A stretch of 64,000 nt of DNA from Bacteroidales bacterium UBA6192 (GCA_002422725.1 DITE01000007.1:1-64000); one strand, 5' to 3'; shown: positions 44,003-53,832, counted from the first letter of the stretch. Notes: a model not told the origin generated them from the sequence alone. Numbers and translations: made by a program.

Positions 44003-47000
44003 TTAATTGTGACAATACTGATTGATGACCTCAAGCACTTTCTTCAATGAAAGTGGCTTAATGAGATAATCATTACAGCCGGCTTGAAGTATCCTTTTGA
44101 TTTCATCCTGCTGGGCATAGGCAGTTTGTGCAATAACGGTTAATTCATGGTCGAACTCCCTGATTTTCTTCACTGTTTCAATCCCATCCATCAATGGCAT
44201 TTTGATGTCCATGAGCACAATATGATATGAATGATTTCGGATCATATCAAGGGCTTCGATTCCGTTGGTTGTCTGATCAATTTGTTTCACATAGGGTTCG
44301 AGCATGGAAACCAAAAGATCTGCATTGTCTTTTTCATCTTCAACAAGAAGTACCCTGATGTTTCTAATGGCCGAATGCTCTTTGATATCCATATCTTTCC
44401 TATCTGACAAAGGTGTACTACCTGGTAGGTCGATCGGCAGGTCAAAATAGAAAGTGCTTCCTTTATCCTCGGCGGAAAGCAGTCCAATTTTTCCTCCCAT
44501 CAGGTCAATAAGACCTTTGGCAATACTTAACCCTAGTCCATTACCCCTTATGGCATTCAACTGGGCTTTCGCGCTCCTGAAAAACCTGTTGAAAACATAA
44601 GGTTGCTCATAGGCTGGAATACCCATTCCTGTATCAGAAACATAAAAATGGAGCCAATCGCTCCGGTCGGGCATAACAAGGCGGCTGCAACCGATACCAA
44701 TTTCGCCACTTTGGGTATATTTAATTGCGTTGCCGACAAATCCGGCCAATACCTGTCTGATTTTTGCCCTGTCAGCTGTAATCAACTTTGGAACACCCGC
44801 TTCAACAACGGCTTTTTTCAGCACTAATCCAACTTTTTCGGCTTCCGGTCTAAAGGTCATGACCACATCTTCGAGCAATTGTTGAATATCGATCAGGTTC
44901 TTTTCAAGAGGTATTTTTTCCGAATCGAGACGCGAAACCACCAGCACATCATCAATGATTCTGAGAAGCTGATCGGCATTGCTGTTGATAGTTTCAACAA
45001 ATTGTTTCTTCTGTTGCCCGGTGTAGTCCTCAAACAACAAGTCAGAGAAGCCTACAATGGCATTGAGTGGAGTGCGGATTTCATGCGAAAGATTGTTGAG
45101 AAACGAAGTTTTAAGTTTGTCACTTTCCTCAGCCCGTTCCTTGGCATCAAGCAGTTCTTTTTCCATGACTTTGCGACTGGTAATATCGATCAAAAGCCCG
45201 ATCAATCCGCCTATCTGATCGTTGCTATCGGGAAAAGGCGATTTTGTGATGATGGTGTTTCGGGTATTGCCGTCGGGCAGGTTGATCACCCTTTCGATTA
45301 CTTGCTGCTTATCGATGCCCTGAAGTATCCGGCGATCAGCCTCGTAATTACGTTTAGCTGTTTCGGGGGCTTCAAAATCGAAGATCGTCTTCCCCACAAT
45401 ATCATCTGCCATCTTTCCGTAAAACTCTCGGAACGCTCTGTTGATACCGAGATAAGTTCCGTTAACATCCATATAAAATAAAGGGTTAGGAATCGAATCA
45501 AGAAGTGTTTCGATGAACCTGTTTTTCTGAACAAGTTCAATCTCCGATTCCTTCCTTTCGGTAATGTCCCTTACCATGAGCAGCACTTCGTCGAGTCCGC
45601 TCTGTACCATTCGGGCATCAAACCACTTTAGTTTGCCATCAACTTCAATATCATATTCAAATTGAACGAGTTGTCCTGTTTCGAATGCCTCTTTAATTTT
45701 TTGATGTGTCAGTTGCGCCAAGGATAAGGGTAAAATTTCTTCAACAGCTTTTCCCAAAAACTGGTCTGCTGGCATAAGCAGTTGTTCTGGTGATTTCGCA
45801 ACACAGTCAATAAACTGGTAGTGTCGGTTAAATCTGAACAGGATATCGGGAATGGCAGAAATGATGGCTTTGTTGCGCTCTTCGGTAATGGCCAGTGATT
45901 CTTCGGTTTTCCTCTGTTCTGTAATGTCTTGCGAAATAGAAAGGACACCGGGTTTACCGTTCTCCAGCTTGATTCTGGTTTCGATCAGATTGATGACAAT
46001 GGGGGTTCCATTTTTTTGAAACCCCGTTAGAATAGTTTCCAAAGCACCATGTTCAATAATTTTATGTATGTTATTTTTGACCAGAGAGCGGGATTCAGAC
46101 GAACTGAAGATTTCAACGGATTGACCAATCAATTCATGTGTTTCATAACCATATTGTTTACACAGGGTTTTGTTGACTTCGAGTATGATTCCATTTTCGT
46201 CTTCCAGCAAAATGCCAACCGGTGATGAGTCGAAAAGAAGGCGATAGCGGGCTTCACTTTCTTTAAGTGCGTCGTCGGCCTTGCGGCGTTCGGTGATATC
46301 CTGCGCTATGGCTATTACTGCATCCTGACCGAAGTAATTGGTTTTAAAAAGGTTGACTTCCTTTGGAAATTCCTCACCATTTTTTCTGATTCCCCAGAAT
46401 TCAAATCGTTGTGTGTACCCTTTAAATGCTTCTTCAATATGATGTTTTATTTTTGAAAGATCGTTCTTTCCCGGGGCTGAAAGGAAATCCGGAGTTTTTC
46501 CGACAAAATAATCTCTTGAATAACCATACATGGTTACAGCACCTTCATTCACTTCAAGGAATAAGCCATTAGCATCTTGAATATAAATGGCATTGGTAAT
46601 ACTATTGAATAACCCCTGAAAACTATCAAGACTTCTCGATAGTTCTACTCTTGATTGATACTCCAGTCGTTGATCCCTGAAAACCAAAACAACACCATTG
46701 ATTTTGCCATCTTCGTCAACAATGGGAGCGCCTGAATCGGAAATGGGAATGCGGTCTCCTCTTTTTGTTATCAGTAAAGTGTGGTTTGCCAATGCAACAA
46801 TCTGACCCTTTTCGAGCACCAGTTTCACCGGATTGTCTGCTTTCAAACCGGTGTTTTCATTCACAATATTGAAAATCTCGCTCAAAGGCTTATTTCGGGC
46901 TTCAGCTTCTTCAAAGCCCGTAAGATTCTCAGCCATGTGGTTCATTTGCATTACATTTCCATAACTGTCCGTCGTTATTACTGCATCGCCAATACTGTAA

Positions 47001-47623
47001 AAGGTTGTCCGGAACAATTTCTCATTTTTTGTTGTCTGCCTGAGAAAAGCCTGATTGAGTTCCTGATCCTGCAAAATTTTGCCAATTAAGACCGTCACAA
47101 TTGGATAGACCCCAATAATAGTTAATCCTAAAACACTGAATGTTTCAGACCTGTAACCTGATGGGAGGGTAAAAATTAGGAAAAGCATAGCCGCATGAAC
47201 CACGAAACCCAAAAGATAAAGCTGCAGAACATGAAGTTTACGAGCTGATTTATGGTGTTTCCATGTATAATAAAATGCTGTTCCGATTAGATAGGAAGCC
47301 CCGATGACCGATATGCCCATAACAGCCCCCGCACCACCTATCCAAAACCGGTAAACAGCTGCCATAAACGCCGCAATCAAACCGGTAACCGGACCAAAAA
47401 ACAATGCCGAAAGGCTGATGACCATCGAACGTCCATCAAAGATGATGCCCTCAGCAAAATGCATGGGATAAAGCATACCAACGATCGTGGCAAATCCAAA
47501 CAACAAGCCCTGTGCGGTTTTCCCAAACCATTGGTCGCGTTTCCAGCGGTTGTCGATAAAACCAGATAACACACTGATGGCAACCAGAACTGCTAAGTTA
47601 TATACCAGATCGATCCGAATCAT
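44003..47623 (-). CDS. Hybrid sensor histidine kinase: 5TM-LYT sensor, PAS domains, HisKA, HATPase, receiver
   Basis: About 1,206 residues from ATG 47623 (a GTG at 47641 would add six residues). The N-terminus is a 5TM receptor of the LytS type (FDGRSMVISLSALFFGPVTG), about residues 1-190. Five PAS domains follow (for example FRTTFYSIGDAVITTD, GLFNSITNAIYIQDANG, RLLFDSSPVGILLEDENG, AIISAIPDILFRF, LLDSIPNPLFYMD). HisKA has the phospho-His in FLNNLSHEIRTPLNAI (about 844); the HATPase has GNGLGLSIAKGLI; the C-terminal receiver has VLLVEDEKDNADL and Asp in VLMDIKMPLMDG (about 1139). Multi-input regulator; no output domain. Confidence 0.92.
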   Translation of the reverse strand: MIRIDLVYNLAVLVAISVLSGFIDNRWKRDQWFGKTAQGLLFGFATIVGMLYPMHFAEGIIFDGRSMVISLSALFFGPVTGLIAAFMAAVYRFWIGGAGAVMGISVIGASYLIGTAFYYTWKHHKSARKLHVLQLYLLGFVVHAAMLFLIFTLPSGYRSETFSVLGLTIIGVYPIVTVLIGKILQDQELNQAFLRQTTKNEKLFRTTFYSIGDAVITTDSYGNVMQMNHMAENLTGFEEAEARNKPLSEIFNIVNENTGLKADNPVKLVLEKGQIVALANHTLLITKRGDRIPISDSGAPIVDEDGKINGVVLVFRDQRLEYQSRVELSRSLDSFQGLFNSITNAIYIQDANGLFLEVNEGAVTMYGYSRDYFVGKTPDFLSAPGKNDLSKIKHHIEEAFKGYTQRFEFWGIRKNGEEFPKEVNLFKTNYFGQDAVIAIAQDITERRKADDALKESEARYRLLFDSSPVGILLEDENGIILEVNKTLCKQYGYETHELIGQSVEIFSSSESRSLVKNNIHKIIEHGALETILTGFQKNGTPIVINLIETRIKLENGKPGVLSISQDITEQRKTEESLAITEERNKAIISAIPDILFRFNRHYQFIDCVAKSPEQLLMPADQFLGKAVEEILPLSLAQLTHQKIKEAFETGQLVQFEYDIEVDGKLKWFDARMVQSGLDEVLLMVRDITERKESEIELVQKNRFIETLLDSIPNPLFYMDVNGTYLGINRAFREFYGKMADDIVGKTIFDFEAPETAKRNYEADRRILQGIDKQQVIERVINLPDGNTRNTIITKSPFPDSNDQIGGLIGLLIDITSRKVMEKELLDAKERAEESDKLKTSFLNNLSHEIRTPLNAIVGFSDLLFEDYTGQQKKQFVETINSNADQLLRIIDDVLVVSRLDSEKIPLEKNLIDIQQLLEDVVMTFRPEAEKVGLVLKKAVVEAGVPKLITADRAKIRQVLAGFVGNAIKYTQSGEIGIGCSRLVMPDRSDWLHFYVSDTGMGIPAYEQPYVFNRFFRSAKAQLNAIRGNGLGLSIAKGLIDLMGGKIGLLSAEDKGSTFYFDLPIDLPGSTPLSDRKDMDIKEHSAIRNIRVLLVEDEKDNADLLVSMLEPYVKQIDQTTNGIEALDMIRNHSYHIVLMDIKMPLMDGIETVKKIREFDHELTVIAQTAYAQQDEIKRILQAGCNDYLIKPLSLKKVLEVINQYCHN

Positions 47624-47626
47624 GCA

Positions 47627-47634
47627 CAAATATA
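47627..47634 (-). promoter_or_regulatory. Candidate -7 box three nt before the hybrid-kinase ATG
   Basis: Minus-strand TATATTTG, an exact consensus match, with only three nt between it and the ATG at 47623. Either transcription starts at the ATG (leaderless) or translation starts further inside the gene. Confidence 0.35.
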
Positions 47635-47721
47635 GTGACACGAAATGAATAATAAACCGTTTGAAGAGAAAAAGATGCCTGAAAGATTCATCTCCGGGCT
47701 TCCGGATTAAGGATACCTGGG

Positions 47722-48402
47722 CTAAAAATAAATCTCCGACATGATATTTTCGATGCCAATGCCTCTGCTGATAAGAATATCGCGTACTTCAACAACCATC
47801 TCTGCACTGCCACACAGGTAATAACGCAAAGACGGAGGAATAAGGGATTGTCCGCGCAACCATTGTGTTAGACGGCCCGGATAAACTCCATCTTTTGTTT
47901 CCTGTGAACAACAGCGTACATAGCGGTCACCAAAAAATGGCATGAACTCGCTTTCGAAGAAAAATCCGTCTGTTGTCCGGCTGCCATGGATCAACATATT
48001 GTGTTTGCCCAGACCTGAGCGGATCATTGAGCGGTAGGGGGCAATGCCGGTTCCGGCAGCAATCCACCAGGCAGGTTGATTATCGCCCAGAAAAGAGCCA
48101 AAAGGATTCGAAACAAGCAGTTCGTCGCCCGGTTTCAACTTCGACAGGGCCGGTGTAAGCATCCCTCCCGCTTTGATGTTGAATAAAATACTCAACTGGT
48201 TTTCCTGATTACCACTGCAAATACTATAAAGTCTGGGTGAAACGGACTTGTCGGTGGTAATTGCTAATACTTGTCCGGGCAAAAAGTCATGCTTGTGCTC
48301 GATGGTCAACACAAAAGCATCATCAGCCAGTCTCTCAATATTGCTCAGACATCGTTTTTGAAGTTTCAGGTTTTTGATATATCCGGTAAGTCCGTTGTCC
48401 AT
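47722..48402 (-). CDS. Ferredoxin/flavodoxin-NADP+ reductase-like protein
   Basis: 226 residues from ATG 48402 (MDNGLTGYIKNLKLQK); the frame open to 48465 begins with TTG. FAD-binding motif PRLYSICSGN (RxYS), NAD(P)-domain motifs AAGTGIAPYRSMI and GSRTTDGFFF, then YYLCGSAEMVVEVRDIL. It moves electrons between NAD(P)H and a ferredoxin or flavodoxin. The C-terminus (ENIMSEIYF) ends in an aromatic residue as is usual. Divergent from the nitroreductase gene. Confidence 0.88.
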   Translation of the reverse strand: MDNGLTGYIKNLKLQKRCLSNIERLADDAFVLTIEHKHDFLPGQVLAITTDKSVSPRLYSICSGNQENQLSILFNIKAGGMLTPALSKLKPGDELLVSNPFGSFLGDNQPAWWIAAGTGIAPYRSMIRSGLGKHNMLIHGSRTTDGFFFESEFMPFFGDRYVRCCSQETKDGVYPGRLTQWLRGQSLIPPSLRYYLCGSAEMVVEVRDILISRGIGIENIMSEIYF

Positions 48403-48477
48403 AAATATTGAAGGATTACCCTCGCAAAAATAGGGTTTTTGTCTGTTAATAATTCTTTTCGACAACTTTATGAGGAG

Positions 48478-48485
48478 TATCTTTG
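48478..48485 (+). promoter_or_regulatory. Candidate -7 box of the nitroreductase gene
   Basis: TATCTTTG, exact consensus, about 80 nt before the ATG at 48566. Confidence 0.45.
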
Positions 48486-48565
48486 CAGCAAATTCATTTG
48501 TTCTCGTTTATACGGCAAACAATTGTCCATGAATCTTGTTTAACAAGAAACCAAATCGCAACATC

Positions 48566-49180
48566 ATGATTAACAAAACAGCTGAAACTACCTACGCGAT
48601 CCATTCATTATTAAAAAAACGGTGGAGTCCACGTGCTTTTAGCAACAAAGTAGTTGAGTCCGAAAAATTACTCAGTATGCTTGAAGCCGCCCGCTGGTCA
48701 CCCTCCTCTTCCAACGAACAGCCATGGGCGTTTATAGTAGGTCTGAAAGGCGATGAAACATATCAAAAGATTTTCGATACACTTGTCGAGTTTAATCAGT
48801 TGTGGGCCATCACAGCACCTGTCCTGATACTCAGCATTGGCAACAGCATGAGCGCAAAAAACCCGACCAAGCCAAATGCTTCGTACCGCTATGACCTGGG
48901 GCAGTCTGTGGCTCATCTCACATTTCAGGCCATGAGCGACGGATTGTTTGTGCACCAGATGGGTGGGTTTGACACGAATAAAGCTGCCGAACTGTTTGAG
49001 ATACCCCAAGGGTTTCATGTGGTTACTGCCATAGCTGTCGGATACATCGGCGATCCGGAAGTGTTACACCCCAATCTGAAAAAAATGGAATATGCTGATC
49101 GTGAGCGGAAACCCATCGAAAGCATGGTTTTTTCAGGTCAATTTGGTGAAACTACCACTTTATTGAAAAGCAATCAATAA
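48566..49180 (+). CDS. Nitroreductase-family FMN oxidoreductase
   Basis: 205 residues from ATG 48566 (MINKTAETTY); the frame open to 48536 begins with TTG. Family marks: KKRWSPRAFSNK (FMN phosphate), LEAARWSPSSSNEQPWAFIV and LGQSVAHLTFQAMSDGLFVHQMGG, then TAIAVGYIGDPE. Reduces nitro or quinone compounds with NAD(P)H. The stop overlaps that of the opposite-strand nuclease-like gene by 7 nt. Confidence 0.9.
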   Translation: MINKTAETTYAIHSLLKKRWSPRAFSNKVVESEKLLSMLEAARWSPSSSNEQPWAFIVGLKGDETYQKIFDTLVEFNQLWAITAPVLILSIGNSMSAKNPTKPNASYRYDLGQSVAHLTFQAMSDGLFVHQMGGFDTNKAAELFEIPQGFHVVTAIAVGYIGDPEVLHPNLKKMEYADRERKPIESMVFSGQFGETTTLLKSNQ

Positions 49181-50460
49181 ACCTTGACGAGTTTTAACAA
49201 TTCGCGTTTCCCTTTTCCATTGCTGACCTGCAGCATATAAAACCCTGATTTCAGATTGCTCAGCGAAATTCCGACTGAATACTGGCCTTTGCCGGTTTCG
49301 GCGGGAATTTCCAGTATAGATTTTCCGGCTGCATCAAACAAATTGACTAAAACAGATTGTGGCTCATCAGTATAAAACTTCAGCAACACATCATCTCCGG
49401 CCGGATTAGGAAATACACTGGCCTGAAATGGATTCATCTCAAAACCTTGTATATCGAGCACCTTGTCCACCTTCAGTTTAAGGGTTATGGGCAAATGATC
49501 CGACATATTATACAAAGCATTGGCTACCGACTGCGGCACATCGGTGTTGGCAGGAGAACTGTTGATGGTGCTGTTGAACCTCAAACCATCCTGCCCAACA
49601 GCCCTGTAAGATTCCTGAACATATCGAACTTTTTTCGTGCCAAACCTCACCTCATCCGAAATCAGGATAAAATCGAAGCGGTCGTCCATGCCTCCTCCGG
49701 CTTTGCAGTCGTTTGAGCTCACATTGGTGGATTGCGTGTGGATGCCGGCATAAAGACTGTTGTTGTTCCAATCGCCGATCTGCCCGATTGGATCAATTAA
49801 TCTGGTATTGGCATTGGGGTAGTTGATCATTTGCTGAAACGCCGGCTCATTGCCTGAGTAAAGGTTAAAGTCGCCCATAAACAGCACGTTGTCAAAGTTA
49901 TGGTTCTGTTCAAGATATTTCATGGTATTCTCGGCCATCACTTTTCGCAAGTTTTCGTTTGAGGAACCATCACCGGCTTTAAGGTGTCCTACCGCACAAA
50001 TGATGAAAGCGGTGTCGCCCAAAGGCAGATCATTTGCGTAGTAGTAAAGTTCATATACATCAATATCCCGTAAATAGGTCTGGGCTATACTTTGCTTCTT
50101 CAGCCGTAACTTCCGTGAATCATAATAAAGCATATTGACAATATTGCTACTGGCAACCGGACTAAAAGCGGCTTTGCGGTAGTAATTAATTCCTGCAATA
50201 TTCAGGTTTTCATCTAGCAGATGCTGATGGATAGCTTCAGAATCGGCAATTTCGTTAACCGTAAAAATGTCGGGTTTCACATGGTTGAGAACGGCACGTA
50301 AATGCGGGTCCTTCATTGCCAGGCTGTTGTTGCTGTTGTTGCAGAAGCTGGTTATCTGGCCGTAATACAACAAATTGTAATGCATCACGGTAAGTGTATC
50401 CTGCGAATATACTTTTAACGAAAATAAAAGGGAAATCAATATCAGTAAAAACAGTGGCAT
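49174..50460 (-). CDS. T9SS-sorted endonuclease/exonuclease/phosphatase-family protein
   Basis: 428 residues from ATG 50460 (MPLFLLILISLLFSLKVYSQ, signal peptide); the frame open to 50481 begins with TTG. The EEP fold is seen in VMHYNLLYYG, FTVNEIADSEAI, VGHLKAGDG, LFMGDFNLYSGN and MSDHLPITLKL, which hold the metal-binding and catalytic Glu, Asp, Asn and His. The end is a type A T9SS sorting domain (ASVFPNPAGDDVLLKF, GFYMLQV, LLKLVKVY). A secreted nuclease or phosphatase, plausibly for scavenging extracellular DNA or phosphate. Confidence 0.88.
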   Translation of the reverse strand: MPLFLLILISLLFSLKVYSQDTLTVMHYNLLYYGQITSFCNNSNNSLAMKDPHLRAVLNHVKPDIFTVNEIADSEAIHQHLLDENLNIAGINYYRKAAFSPVASSNIVNMLYYDSRKLRLKKQSIAQTYLRDIDVYELYYYANDLPLGDTAFIICAVGHLKAGDGSSNENLRKVMAENTMKYLEQNHNFDNVLFMGDFNLYSGNEPAFQQMINYPNANTRLIDPIGQIGDWNNNSLYAGIHTQSTNVSSNDCKAGGGMDDRFDFILISDEVRFGTKKVRYVQESYRAVGQDGLRFNSTINSSPANTDVPQSVANALYNMSDHLPITLKLKVDKVLDIQGFEMNPFQASVFPNPAGDDVLLKFYTDEPQSVLVNLFDAAGKSILEIPAETGKGQYSVGISLSNLKSGFYMLQVSNGKGKRELLKLVKVY

Positions 50461-50478
50461 GAATAAGTAATTGGACGT

Positions 50479-50486
50479 CAAAAGTA
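50479..50486 (-). promoter_or_regulatory. Candidate -7 box of the EEP-family gene
   Basis: Minus-strand TACTTTTG, exact TAnnTTTG, 18 nt before the preferred ATG at 50460. The overlap with the longer TTG-start reading supports the shorter gene. Confidence 0.45.
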
Positions 50487-50521
50487 ACTAAAATTGGTAT
50501 AGCTTACAGTTGCTGTACTCT

Positions 50522-51598
50522 TCAGGTGGCAATCGGGTCGTGTCCGATCACGCCGCTTCCAAAACAAACAGCTTCGGTAGGATGATACAACACTCCAAAC
50601 TGTCCTGGTGCCACACCCGAAACAGGCTCGTCGGAAATTATGGCAACCCTATTGTCACGTATTGAAAGTCTGCCAGAGTTAAAGTTGGGCTGGTGCCTGA
50701 TCTTGAACCGTATAAATTGCCCGTCGGTAAAACCCGTTTCCGGATGAATAGACTGAAGATCGTCGAGCACAATCTTCATTTGATATTGGCTCAGGGGATC
50801 ATAGCCGTTGGAAACATACACAATGTTTTCATTCGTGTCCTTTTTCACCACAAACCAGGGTCCGTGACTCAAACCCAGTCCTTTACGCTGACCAATGGTG
50901 TGAAACCAAAAACCCTTGTGTTTACCCAGAATTTTACCTGTTTCCAGTTCTATGATGATTCCCTCTTTTTCGCCGGCATAGCGGCGTATGAAATCGTTGT
51001 AATTGATTTTACCCAGAAAACAAATTCCCTGACTGTCGGGTCGGTGCGCGCTGGGCAGACGCATATTCTCTGCAATACTGCGCACCTCGCTTTTAACGAG
51101 TCCTCCAACAGGAAACATTAGCTTGCTCAATTGTGGATAGGTAATACGCGCCAGAAAATACGTCTGATCTTTTACAGGGTCAGCAGCGGTGCCAAGAAAA
51201 AATCCTTTATCGTTTTCAATAACGCGGGCATAGTGCCCGGTGCTGACTTTATCAAACTGTTTCCCGAAACGATCCTCAAAACTTCCAAATTTGATCAGTC
51301 GGTTGCACATCACATCCGGATTGGGTGTCAGCCCCTTTTTCACGGCATCAATGGTATAAGCCACCACCCTGTCCCAGTATTCTTTCTGTAGATCGACAAT
51401 CTCCATGCGGCAGCCATATTTCCTGGCAATGTAAGTCGTAATTTCTATGTCCTCCTCTGCAGGACAATCAACATAACCCGGTTCGTCTTCCATTCCGATA
51501 CGAATATAAAAGATCACCGGATTGTAACCTTGTTCTCTGAGCAAGGGAATGGTTACCGAACTATCAACGCCTCCCGAAACCAGGGCAGCTATTTGCAT
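50522..51598 (-). CDS. mnmA: tRNA 2-thiouridine synthase MnmA
   Basis: 358 residues. PP-loop SGGVDSSV at 8-15, catalytic cysteines in PNPDVMCNRLIKFG and DSQGICFLGK, KVSTGHYAR, and a C-terminal beta domain (GQRKGLGLSHGPWFVV, GQFGVLYH). It thiolates U34 of tRNAs for Lys, Glu and Gln. Length and motifs are standard. Upstream of, and in line with, the EEP-family gene (61 nt to its ATG). Confidence 0.95.
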   Translation of the reverse strand: MQIAALVSGGVDSSVTIPLLREQGYNPVIFYIRIGMEDEPGYVDCPAEEDIEITTYIARKYGCRMEIVDLQKEYWDRVVAYTIDAVKKGLTPNPDVMCNRLIKFGSFEDRFGKQFDKVSTGHYARVIENDKGFFLGTAADPVKDQTYFLARITYPQLSKLMFPVGGLVKSEVRSIAENMRLPSAHRPDSQGICFLGKINYNDFIRRYAGEKEGIIIELETGKILGKHKGFWFHTIGQRKGLGLSHGPWFVVKKDTNENIVYVSNGYDPLSQYQMKIVLDDLQSIHPETGFTDGQFIRFKIRHQPNFNSGRLSIRDNRVAIISDEPVSGVAPGQFGVLYHPTEAVCFGSGVIGHDPIAT

Positions 51599-51704
51599 GG
51601 ACTATATAATTTTTTGCAAATGTCGGAAAATTCATCCAATGGCCACTTTAGCGTAAAATGATTCTAAATAGCGTTGCCCGGTGCAATCGTCTGCACAGAA
51701 TTTC

Positions 51705-51712
51705 TATTTTTG
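51705..51712 (+). promoter_or_regulatory. Candidate -7 box of the AMP-ligase/ACP/synthase genes
   Basis: TATTTTTG, consensus match, 70 nt before the ATG at 51782. The -33 element is not clear. Confidence 0.4.
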
Positions 51713-51781
51713 ATAACTTAAAAACATGGGGCATCTAACCCATTGAATCATCATCAAATATTTTAAAAAAAACCAAATTCT

Positions 51782-53485
51782 ATGTCGAACATTGGATCGT
51801 ATGAAGAAAGGGTAAAAAATTTCGAATGGAGCATTGCCGAAAAAGAACTCGGTTATGAACCGGGAGGAGACATCAACATTGGCTGGTATTGCACCGACCG
51901 AATCTGCCAGATGGGCAAAGCCAGTAAAATGGCTATTTTATGGGAAGGACTTGGTGGCGTTGAAAAGAAATACACTTACAACGACCTTCGGCTCAGGACC
52001 AATACCATGGCCAGTTTTCTGATTGGATTGGGTGTTAACCAGGGAGACAGGGTTTGTCTGTTCATGGACAAGGTTCCGGAATTGTACATTGGTGTGCTTT
52101 CGGTACTCAAAATGGGTGCCGTAGCTCAACCGTTGTTCTCTGCTTTTGGCGACGAATCACTATTCATCCGACTCGAAAATGCCGGAACCAGCGCCATCAT
52201 CACCCAACGTAAACATGTTGGCAAGGTGCGACAAATTCTAGATAAACTTCCCGGACTTAAAAACATCATCATCATCGATCACGATGGAAAAAAAGAGCTG
52301 AAGGAAAGGGAAACTGTTTTTGCTATGGATTCGGCTGTTCAGGTTGAACATTTCGACGTGGCAAAAACCAAAGCTGAATCCCCCTCTGTACTTCATTACA
52401 CTTCGGGAACAACTGGCCAGCCCAAAGGCGTGAAACATGTGCATTATTCCCTCATTTCGCAATACCTGACTACAAAGTGGGTTCTCGACATGCAGGAGGA
52501 TGATATTTACTGGTGCACCGCCGATCCGGGCTGGGTCACAGGCACCTCCTACGGCATCATTGGCGGTTTTGCTACCGGTGCAACCAACTGCATACTCGAC
52601 ACAGGCTTCTCGGCCGAGAGCTGGTATCGTTTTATCCAAAAATATAAGGTGACGATGTGGTATTCGGCTCCAACAGCTATCCGATCGCTGATGAAAGCCG
52701 GCGATGAACTGGTGAAACAATTCGACTTATCGTCGCTGCGTCACCTTGCCAGTGTGGGCGAACCCCTGAATGCTGAGGCTGTTATCTGGAGTGAAAAAGT
52801 ATTCGGAAAAGCTTTTCACGACACTTATTGGCAAACAGAAACCGGCTCGATGATGATTGTCAATGTACCAGGATTGAAAATAAAACCCGGATCAATGGGC
52901 AAACCATTTCCCGGAATCACGGCTACTGTGCTCGACGAAAACACCTACGAACCCGTTTCGGGTCCCAACAAGCCCGGTTTGATCGCTTTCAGGCCCGGCT
53001 GGCCTGCCATGATGCGCACCTATTGGAACAATGAAGAAACCTATCAGAAGAAATTTAAAAACGGCTGGTATCTCTCCGGTGATAAAGCCTTTCTTGATCA
53101 GGACAATTACTTCTGGTTTATCGGTCGCGACGACGATGTGATCAACACCGGTGGTCACCTGGTGAGCCCATTTGAAGTTGAATCGGCTTTGTTGGAACAC
53201 GAAGCTGTTGCCGAGTCGGCTGTGGTGGCCAAGCCCGATGAAGTAAATATGGAAGTTGTCAAAGCATTCGTTGTGCTCAACGAAGGATTTGAGCCAGGCG
53301 ATATGCTCGAACTTCAAATAATGAACTTCATCCGTAAAAAACTCAGCCCACTTGCCATGCCACAGGAAATTGAATACCTCGATAAGCTTCCCAAAACCCG
53401 CAGCGGAAAAATCATGCGTCGGCTGCTACACGCCAAGGAATGGGGCCATGATATCGGGGATGTTTCTACCCTTGAAGATGATTGA
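51782..53485 (+). CDS. acsA: Acetate-CoA ligase-like AMP-forming enzyme
   Basis: 567 residues, ANL superfamily. P-loop YTSGTTGQPKG near 206, WYSAPTAIRSLMK, YWQTETGS (A5), GWYLSGDKAFLD (A7), FIGRDDDVINTGGHLVSP (A8) and catalytic Lys in PKTRSGKIMRR (A10). This is closest to the short AcsA type of Bacillus rather than the 650-residue Acs. It makes acetyl-CoA from acetate and ATP, although a different acyl substrate is possible since the next genes are an acyl carrier protein (80 nt on) and an alpha-oxoamine synthase. A role in charging the carrier protein is a hypothesis. Confidence 0.85.
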   Translation: MSNIGSYEERVKNFEWSIAEKELGYEPGGDINIGWYCTDRICQMGKASKMAILWEGLGGVEKKYTYNDLRLRTNTMASFLIGLGVNQGDRVCLFMDKVPELYIGVLSVLKMGAVAQPLFSAFGDESLFIRLENAGTSAIITQRKHVGKVRQILDKLPGLKNIIIIDHDGKKELKERETVFAMDSAVQVEHFDVAKTKAESPSVLHYTSGTTGQPKGVKHVHYSLISQYLTTKWVLDMQEDDIYWCTADPGWVTGTSYGIIGGFATGATNCILDTGFSAESWYRFIQKYKVTMWYSAPTAIRSLMKAGDELVKQFDLSSLRHLASVGEPLNAEAVIWSEKVFGKAFHDTYWQTETGSMMIVNVPGLKIKPGSMGKPFPGITATVLDENTYEPVSGPNKPGLIAFRPGWPAMMRTYWNNEETYQKKFKNGWYLSGDKAFLDQDNYFWFIGRDDDVINTGGHLVSPFEVESALLEHEAVAESAVVAKPDEVNMEVVKAFVVLNEGFEPGDMLELQIMNFIRKKLSPLAMPQEIEYLDKLPKTRSGKIMRRLLHAKEWGHDIGDVSTLEDD

Positions 53486-53564
53486 TTGGCATTGCCCGCA
53501 AAGATCGATTTTAAACCACTTAAAATGAATAATCATATTAATAAACCCTAAAATTCAAATAAAC

Positions 53565-53819
53565 ATGAACAACATGAAAGACATCGTTCTAAAGTATGTA
53601 ATTGACGAATATCTCGACGACCCGGATGAAGAACTAACCTACGACAGCCCGCTGATTTCGGGTGGCATCGTTGATTCATTCTCTATGGTATCGCTGAAAC
53701 GTTTCCTCGAAGCTACCTATAAAATTTCGCTTCCCGATGACAGGGCAACACCCGAGGCTTTCGATACCGTGAACAGCATTGTTACCCTGGTTGAAGAATT
53801 TATAAGTAAAAAATCATAA
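53565..53819 (+). CDS. Discrete acyl carrier protein
   Basis: 84 residues with the carrier fold and phosphopantetheine site GGIVDSFSMVSLKRFLE (Ser38); DSFS replaces the DSL of fatty-acid ACPs, so this is a specialised carrier, not the housekeeping AcpP. Helix I has KYVIDEYLDDPDEELTYD. It is 14 nt before an alpha-oxoamine synthase gene and 80 nt after an AMP-forming ligase. An AcpS-type transferase gene (57870-58244), which could prime it, lies 4 kb on. Confidence 0.85.
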   Translation: MNNMKDIVLKYVIDEYLDDPDEELTYDSPLISGGIVDSFSMVSLKRFLEATYKISLPDDRATPEAFDTVNSIVTLVEEFISKKS

Positions 53820-53832
53820 ATACAGGGGAAAA

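Noticed and set aside
44879..45481. 200-residue plus-strand frame
   Set aside because: Lies wholly antisense to the PAS/HisKA part of the hybrid kinase and has no domain signal.
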